Shown piece by piece: positions 59,640-64,000 of a stretch of DNA of 64,000 nt (position 1 is its first letter; every line of letters starts with the position of its first letter). Made by a program: the position numbers and the translations under genes. Where the stretch lies: NCBI RefSeq assembly GCF_014837165.1, contig NZ_JACSPM010000001.1, positions 702,304 to 766,303 on the forward strand. Direction: 5' to 3'. Origin of the DNA: Microbacterium gallinarum (GTDB lineage Bacteria; Actinomycetota; Actinomycetes; Actinomycetales; Microbacteriaceae). The notes beneath the pieces were generated by a model that was not told the origin of the DNA, ran no database searches, and saw only the letters and a list, made by a program, of their open reading frames with translations.

Positions 59640-61159
59640 GTCACCGCTCCTGTGAATCGGTGCGCCGCGACGATTGCCGCGCGCGGTACTCCGTCGGCGC
59701 CCTGCCCCGCGAGCACCTCGGGCTCGTCGTCAACGGTGCCCTGCTCCGCCGCGATCGAGAGAAGTCCGATCACACTTCCTACCCCCTGCGTCGCGGGGTA
59801 TCGAGCGAGGACATCTGCGACGGTGCACGATTGCACCTCGGCGAGCAGGTCGTTGATGTTCCGGGTGAGTTCGTCGAAGTCGATCTCGGTCTCGCGAGCG
59901 ATAGCCCGCATCTCCTCGAGGCTCGCGAGGGATGCCGTCTGCGTGACGATCTCGTCGGTGGCGGCGAATTCGGCGGGATCGTGGAGGTCGATCGCCCCGA
60001 CGCTTGACATGGCCACGGCCGAGAGATCCAGAGTGAGCGACGTCGGATGCCATGGACGCGTATGCGCGGATGCTTCCACACCCGCGTGCTGAGCCTCTCG
60101 CAGAAGAGTCCTCAGTACCCGGTCGCGCTGGTAGTCCTGCGACTGCACGTAGCGGCGCAGCGCCCGGGCGAACAATGTGATGACGTCGTGGATCTCCGCG
60201 CTTCGTCCCTTGAGCGTGGTGAGGAAGGAGCGCAATGCCCGGCGTTCATCCGAGGTGAGGTCACGAGCGAATCCGCGGTCGAGGATGCGGCGAATGTCGG
60301 CCTCGAACGCGGCACCGAGTGCAGGGTCGAGCACGAGCTGTGAGAAGGCAGCGAAACTGCGGCCTGCATCCGAGTCGGAGATGTGGTCGATTCCGCGGAA
60401 GACTTCGTCTACGACCGACGCCTGAGAAACATCGGACTCGACGATCTTCGCCCTCAGCGACGCATTCAGCGCCTCGAACTCAGCACGCACCCGAGAGAAA
60501 TCGTCCGGCACGTCCGCCGCCTGCGCCAACACATCGCGAACGCGTTCGAGCGCCCGGTCCTCGTCTATCGCGGTCTCGTCACCCGAACGCAGGCTCTCGA
60601 TCCGCCGCTCGATTGACTCGATCTCTTCTTGGAGCAGCGCGATGCGTGCTGACACGTCAGGATCAGTGTCGATCGCGAGGCGACGGACCTGCGCCGCAAG
60701 GCTCGCAAGCCGAGACTCGGTCACACTAGAACGCGGGGCGGCGCGACCCTGCAGGAAGCGGATCCCGGCGATCGCGTCCGGGGAAAGCTCGAGCGTCTCA
60801 CCCCGCGCTTCCGATGACGGCCGACGCACCAGGAAGCCGGCCGAGCGCCACTCTCCGCAGTACCCCTTCGCAGTCAACGGCAGGATCAGCCCCTGTGCGC
60901 GGAGCCGCTCGAGGTCGGCATCGATCCGCTCGTACAGCTCCTCAGCGTCGACTTGGCGCTCGTCTCCGCCCAGGTGGGTGCCGAGAAGACCGGCGACCAC
61001 GGGTGCGCTGTCGGCTCGAAGCAGCTTCCACGCCGCATCGCGCTCCGCAAGCTGGGCGAGCTCGAGGACCTGGGCGACGGCGGGCACGCGTCCATTCTGA
61101 AGGAACACACCGACATCCGTTGACGCGACGACAGCCGCGGATTGTTCGGACGGAGTCAC
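59636..61159 (-). CDS. jetA: Wadjet kleisin-like subunit JetA (DUF3375)
   Basis: This 507-residue DUF3375 protein is the MukF/kleisin-like subunit of type I Wadjet. It has an N-terminal winged-helix part (VLELAQLAERDAAWKLLRADSAPVVAGLLGTHL), a central helical coiled region (about 165-270, rich in Arg/Glu heptads) and a C-terminal region (VLARYPATQGVGSVIGLLSIA) typical of the family. The GTG start at 61159 overlaps the upstream DUF1877 stop (GTGA), so the whole operon is translationally chained. Confidence 0.92.
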   Translation of the reverse strand: MTPSEQSAAVVASTDVGVFLQNGRVPAVAQVLELAQLAERDAAWKLLRADSAPVVAGLLGTHLGGDERQVDAEELYERIDADLERLRAQGLILPLTAKGYCGEWRSAGFLVRRPSSEARGETLELSPDAIAGIRFLQGRAAPRSSVTESRLASLAAQVRRLAIDTDPDVSARIALLQEEIESIERRIESLRSGDETAIDEDRALERVRDVLAQAADVPDDFSRVRAEFEALNASLRAKIVESDVSQASVVDEVFRGIDHISDSDAGRSFAAFSQLVLDPALGAAFEADIRRILDRGFARDLTSDERRALRSFLTTLKGRSAEIHDVITLFARALRRYVQSQDYQRDRVLRTLLREAQHAGVEASAHTRPWHPTSLTLDLSAVAMSSVGAIDLHDPAEFAATDEIVTQTASLASLEEMRAIARETEIDFDELTRNINDLLAEVQSCTVADVLARYPATQGVGSVIGLLSIAAEQGTVDDEPEVLAGQGADGVPRAAIVAAHRFTGAVT

Positions 61160-61677
61160 CCGATCAGGTAGACCATTCCACGGCCGTCCGCTGCGAGCGT
61201 CTCGACGAACGTCTGCGCCCGCCTGAGGTAGTCAAGGACGTAGCGAAGCTCGTCGTCGTCGTCGGCTCCGTGCCTGCTGCGCCAAGTGCGCGCCCACGTT
61301 CGCACCTGGTCCTCGTCGATCGCACAGAGGTCGTCCCGAATCGCCGGCACCTCCACCGGGAGGATCGTCCTCACCCACGGGTCCCACCCGAGCCCGTGCA
61401 TCGTTACGCTCCCCTCGAACATCCGGTAGCAGGAGCCTGCGTCGGGAACATCGGTCGTCGGACAGGTGAGGGACTGCAGGGCGGACCATACCTTGTCGAG
61501 ATAGAGCATGTCGCGCTTCGGCGAGACCTGCTCGAACGTCGCGACACTCACGCTTGCGTGCGGTTCCAGGCCCCACGCGTCAGCAAGCGGGTCACTGGAG
61601 AGGATGCTGTGCGGGTCATCGACCGCCTGCTCAGCGAGGTCGGCGTCGAAGGCGTATGCGTAGTAGCGGATTCCCAT
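61156..61677 (-). CDS. DUF1877 (YfbM-like) protein heading the Wadjet operon
   Basis: This 173-residue protein starts MGIRYYAYAFDADLAEQ, the characteristic opening of DUF1877/YfbM. Conserved LDKVWSALQSL and WDPWVRTILP-type segments follow, with RTWARTW and LDYLRRAQTFVETLA helices at the end. It has no enzymatic motif. The start ATG 61677 is chosen because the family begins there; upstream frame to 61857 is not protein-like. The four-base overlap with jetA makes it a member of the defence operon. The function is unknown; modulator, sensor or immunity accessory are possible. Confidence 0.85.
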   Translation of the reverse strand: MGIRYYAYAFDADLAEQAVDDPHSILSSDPLADAWGLEPHASVSVATFEQVSPKRDMLYLDKVWSALQSLTCPTTDVPDAGSCYRMFEGSVTMHGLGWDPWVRTILPVEVPAIRDDLCAIDEDQVRTWARTWRSRHGADDDDELRYVLDYLRRAQTFVETLAADGRGMVYLIG

Positions 61678-61778
61678 GCGGGCAGCATCTCGACGAGGAC
61701 GTCGCTCTGATGGCGGCATCCGACGAACTGGGGACAGCGTGCCCGAATCCGCCGCTGTGGAGGACGGGAGGCCTTCGC

Positions 61779-61964
61779 ATGGCCCGTGGAGACCGAGGGA
61801 TTCGCGCTCGCGGTCTCGCAGGCAGCGGCACTGAACTTTCGACCGGTCCGGCCGCAACCGAGCAGGTTGATGAACAAGAACTCCCGATCGAGTTCAGATC
61901 GCCCAGCGTGAGGCGCTTCGCAAACGTGGCAGAAGTGGCGGATTTCGTGGCAGAAGCAGAATAA
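61779..61964 (+). CDS. possible small gene of 61 residues, divergent from the Wadjet operon
   Basis: ATG 61779 is preceded by GGGAGG at a 7-base spacing. The frame encodes an N-terminal Arg/Gly stretch and an acidic C-terminus (ELPIEFRSPSVRRFANVAEVADFVAEAE), and its stop touches a strong terminator (61963-61986). The C-terminal half looks protein-like. It could be a real small regulator or the remnant 3' end of a longer gene. It lies between the Wadjet operon start and the att site; the rest of this 313-bp gap shows nothing else. Confidence 0.35.
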   Translation: MARGDRGIRARGLAGSGTELSTGPAATEQVDEQELPIEFRSPSVRRFANVAEVADFVAEAE

Positions 61965-61986
61965 AACCCTCTGACCGGGGGTTTTT
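61963..61986. terminator. terminator next to tRNA-Ser and the att repeat
   Basis: AAAACCC (61963-61969) pairs with GGGTTTT (61979-61985), giving T-tracts on both strands. On the minus strand it lies 6 bases beyond the tRNA 3' end and would terminate tRNA-Ser; on the plus strand it would end the small gene. It lies on the island side of the att core. Confidence 0.75.
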
Positions 61987-61990
61987 CCGC

Positions 61991-62078
61991 GGAGACGGAG
62001 GGATTTGAACCCTCGGTCCCCTTGCGAGGACTCCACCTTAGCAGGGTGGTGCACTAGGCCTGACTATGCGACGTCTCC
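61991..62078 (-). tRNA. serX: tRNA-Ser (anticodon GCU)
   Basis: This 88-base class II tRNA has acceptor arms GGAGACG/CGTCTCC, an anticodon stem CCACC/GGTGG with loop CTGCTAA (anticodon GCT at 62042-62040), a long variable arm (GTCCTCGCAAGGGGAC) and a T-arm GAGGGTTCAAATCCCTC. CCA is not encoded. Its 3' 19 bases are inside the 21-bp att repeat, so it is the integration target, and the gene is kept intact. Confidence 0.95.
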
Positions 62079-62114
62079 AGGCATCCGCCCGCAGACGCGC
62101 GGATGCACCCGGCA

Positions 62115-62120
62115 ATCATA
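62115..62120 (-). promoter_or_regulatory. -10 box of tRNA-Ser
   Basis: TATGAT on the minus strand lies 36 bases upstream of the tRNA 5' end, giving a leader of about 30 bases. The -35 box is weak. Confidence 0.5.
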
Positions 62121-62138
62121 CCCGGACGGCGCCGGGGT

Positions 62139-62256
62139 CACGAACCCGCTCCACAGCCCATCCGGTCCCGGCGGGGCCGACCCCGTCCGCAGACACGCAC
62201 GAACCCGCACCACAGCCCCTCGGGCCGCCGGCGCGGCCAGCGCGTCCGCAGACACG
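62139..62256. repeat. two tandem 59-bp imperfect repeats
   Basis: Copies at 62139-62197 and 62198-62256 both start CACGAACCCGC and end GTCCGCAGACACG, with about 75 percent identity (mismatches in the middle). They fill the gap between the tRNA-Ser promoter and the secreted protein gene. No coding function is evident. Confidence 0.8.
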
Positions 62257-62286
62257 CCGACCACCCCGACCGCGCCGGGGCCACTC

Positions 62287-64000
62287 TCACCCGCAGGACG
62301 CCGAGCCGTACGACGCCGTCACGGTCGCAACGATCCCCGGATCCCCGGACGACGTCCCGACCACCGTCACCTCGCCGGCGGGCACGCCCACGGCGCGAGT
62401 CGTCAGCGCCGCCGACGCCTTCTTGCCGGCGGCGACCGGACCGAGCGACGTGGATCCGTAGGCGCTCGACACGGCGAACCGCACCGGGCCGTCCGACCCG
62501 TTCGTCACCGTCACCGCGACCACGACCTTGCCCGCGATGCAGCGCGTGGTCGCGACGGCCGACACCTCCAGCGCAGGTCCCGGCACGAGGTCGAACGTGT
62601 ACACCCGCGAGGTCCCGTCCGGCGCCGTCACGGTCACCGTCGCCGAGCCCTCGGGCCCGGACGCCTGAGCGACCTCGACCGACGCGTCGCCGTCGACCGG
62701 CACCGCGGCGACGACGGGTGCGGCATCCCCCCGCCACGGCACGGTGTACGAGGTCGTCCCCGGCACGAAGCCGGACAGGTCCGTTCCGTCGAGGGTCACC
62801 CGCGCGACGTCGGCGACCGAGGAGGCGGACGGTGCGGCGGCGTAGATCTCGACCTCCGACACGATCATGTGCGTCGCGTCGCGCGCGGTGAGCACGAGCC
62901 GCACATCATCGGCCGCCACTCCCCCGAGCGGCACGTCGACGATCGGCGCCGTTCCGTCCGCCGGCACGGGCACCGCGACGTCCGGTCCGGGCGCCCACGC
63001 CCCGGTCCCCACGCGCGTCTCGACGCGCAGCGACTGCGGCCAGCTGTTGCTCGACCCGTCCTTGTAGAAGTACGCCATCACGTGCGAGACCGTCTCGCGC
63101 TGCGCGAGGTCGTACGTGAGCGTGTCCTGCAGGTTTTTCGTGCCCGAGCGCCAGTTCGACCAGCCCTTGTCGGTGCGCAGGCCGTTCTTCGTGCGGTCGA
63201 CCGAGTACGACGCGCTCTCGGTGAATGTGGCCGAGGCCGCGCTCTGCGGCGCCACGTTGCCCTCGCCGGCCTCGGTCACGACCACCGACAGGCGCGCCGG
63301 CAGCGACGAGCCTGCGCCGTCCGACGCCGTGCCCGGCACCGTCACGACGCCGGGCTCGGCGAACGAGGCGTCGGTCACGCCCGACCAGTCCCATTCGACG
63401 TCGAGCGCGAACCGCTGTGGCGCGACCCCGACCTGTCCGGGGACGGATGCCGGCGCCGCCGCCTGCACTCGCGACAACGACGCCCCCTCGAAGGTGGTCA
63501 CCGACACGGGGTCGGTCGCCGTGAACGACCCGACGACGACCTTCGCCTCGGCCTCGAAAGGCGCCCCGAAGACGTCGGTCCCCGAGCCGGGGACGGTCAC
63601 CGTGCCGGCGGTGCTCCAGTCGGCACCCGCGGTGTCCCAGGTCACCGAGGCGACCCGCTCGACCCCGCCCTCGTACACGACCGTGACCTGGGCGGGCAGC
63701 GTCGGCGCCACCCCCACACGGGTCGTGGCCTCGACGACGCGCACGTCGCGGATGCCCGTGCCGGCGAGCGTCCAGCGCTGGTTGGCGCCGTTGTTCGAGG
63801 TCCACGTGCCCACGCCGGCGCCGTCGGTGGTGCTCTGACCGTTGACGTCGAGCACACGCTCGGCGGCCGCGCTCAGCAGCGAGAAGGTCGTGCCGTCGGT
63901 GGTCGAGATCAGCCATTGGAGTGATTCATCGGATGCCGCAGCCTCGGGGTCCGCGTCGACGAGCGCAGTGCTCGTGCCGTTCACCGCGAGCATCCGGCCG
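62287..64000 (-). CDS. C-terminal part of a large secreted multidomain protein (5' end outside window)
   Basis: At least 570 residues are visible; the start lies beyond 64000. Domains: ricin-type beta-trefoil end (SLQWLISTTDGTTFSLLSAAAERVLDVNGQ, then NNGANQRWTL); two Ig-like repeats (each with VTWDTAGADWSTAGTVTVPG-type pattern); a discoidin/F5-8C-like carbohydrate-binding module (NVAPQSAASATFTESASYSVD to VSEVEIYAA); a cadherin-like beta domain; and the Cys-bracketed C-terminal domain (first Cys codon 62539-62541, last 62293-62295). The catalytic domain is outside the window; an arabinan- or xylan-active glycosidase is likely from the context. Confidence 0.85.
   Translation of the reverse strand, partial: GRMLAVNGTSTALVDADPEAAASDESLQWLISTTDGTTFSLLSAAAERVLDVNGQSTTDGAGVGTWTSNNGANQRWTLAGTGIRDVRVVEATTRVGVAPTLPAQVTVVYEGGVERVASVTWDTAGADWSTAGTVTVPGSGTDVFGAPFEAEAKVVVGSFTATDPVSVTTFEGASLSRVQAAAPASVPGQVGVAPQRFALDVEWDWSGVTDASFAEPGVVTVPGTASDGAGSSLPARLSVVVTEAGEGNVAPQSAASATFTESASYSVDRTKNGLRTDKGWSNWRSGTKNLQDTLTYDLAQRETVSHVMAYFYKDGSSNSWPQSLRVETRVGTGAWAPGPDVAVPVPADGTAPIVDVPLGGVAADDVRLVLTARDATHMIVSEVEIYAAAPSASSVADVARVTLDGTDLSGFVPGTTSYTVPWRGDAAPVVAAVPVDGDASVEVAQASGPEGSATVTVTAPDGTSRVYTFDLVPGPALEVSAVATTRCIAGKVVVAVTVTNGSDGPVRFAVSSAYGSTSLGPVAAGKKASAALTTRAVGVPAGEVTVVGTSSGDPGIVATVTASYGSASCG

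Larger units (their letters stand above)
53071..62009. mobile_element. att-flanked 8.9-kb defence module without its own integrase
   Basis: The segment between the two 21-bp att copies carries a PIN toxin-antitoxin pair and a DUF1877-jetABCD Wadjet operon but no recombinase. The integrase lies just outside its left end. The arrangement matches a cis-mobilisable element: a module with both att ends that relies on a neighbouring element for movement. The boundary call rests on the exact repeat and the gene content. Confidence 0.7.

Noticed and set aside
62139..62256. CRISPR array
   Set aside because: Only two imperfect 59-bp units with no spacer and no cas genes.

Overview
The window is high-GC DNA with densely packed genes, four-base gene overlaps, many GTG/TTG starts, sugar ABC transporters without their own ATPase, LacI regulators and frequent leaderless-type starts. 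This points to an actinobacterium, most likely Microbacteriaceae such as Microbacterium. That placement is inference from gene content and codon style; no rRNA is present. No CRISPR array was seen.

Layout. (1) 1-3.8 kb: the end of an arabinoside operon, with two sugar ABC permeases followed by a cytoplasmic GH127 beta-L-arabinofuranosidase. (2) 3.9-14.5 kb: housekeeping and accessory genes: MFS exporter, GNAT-like protein, DUF2834 protein, gluconokinase, a PadR/membrane-protein pair, glutamate decarboxylase, DUF1206 protein, teichoic-acid-type glycosyltransferase, TetR regulator and FMN reductase. (3) 14.6-20.9 kb: a minus-strand sucrose/fructan-type operon reading LacI, lipoprotein, two permeases, PfkB sugar kinase, GH32-like enzyme. 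It has a palindromic LacI operator in front and a 12-bp hairpin between the binding-protein and permease genes. (4) 21-27.5 kb: DNA polymerase IV, MarR, a frameshifted alpha/beta hydrolase next to a GntR regulator with two matching operators, a FUSC protein and a BCCT transporter. (5) 27.5-42.4 kb: an arabinan-type locus with three large secreted GH43 proteins, a small secreted protein, a complete binding-protein/permease operon and two LacI regulators. Two of the GH43 genes have near-identical promoter/operator elements. (6) 42.7-51.2 kb: redox and stress genes: CoA-disulfide reductase-rhodanese fusion under a tandem CsoR/CstR-like operator, thioredoxin-reductase-like enzyme with a divergent XRE-cupin regulator, a MalT-like LuxR regulator and an oxidoreductase/DUF2306 operon. 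(7) 51.3-62.1 kb: a genomic island at tRNA-Ser(GCU). A tyrosine integrase and a broken companion gene lie outside a 21-bp direct repeat (53071-53091). The same repeat recurs at the tRNA 3' end (61989-62009) and encloses 8.9 kb with a PIN toxin-antitoxin pair and a complete type I Wadjet (jetABCD) anti-plasmid operon headed by a DUF1877 gene. (8) 62.3-64 kb: the C-terminal part of another multidomain secreted protein, cut by the window end.

How it fits together. Secreted GH43 enzymes would cut arabinan-type polymers, ABC importers take up the fragments, cytoplasmic GH127/GH32/PfkB enzymes process them, and LacI proteins control each block. The most unusual protein feature is an about 85-residue C-terminal domain shared by all three GH43 proteins and the partial protein at the right edge. 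It runs from a Cys-x-x-Gly-Lys motif to a Cys 1-2 residues before the stop, with a constant Cys-to-Cys length of 83-84 residues. The most unusual DNA structure is the integrase-less, att-flanked Wadjet module placed next to an integrase remnant.
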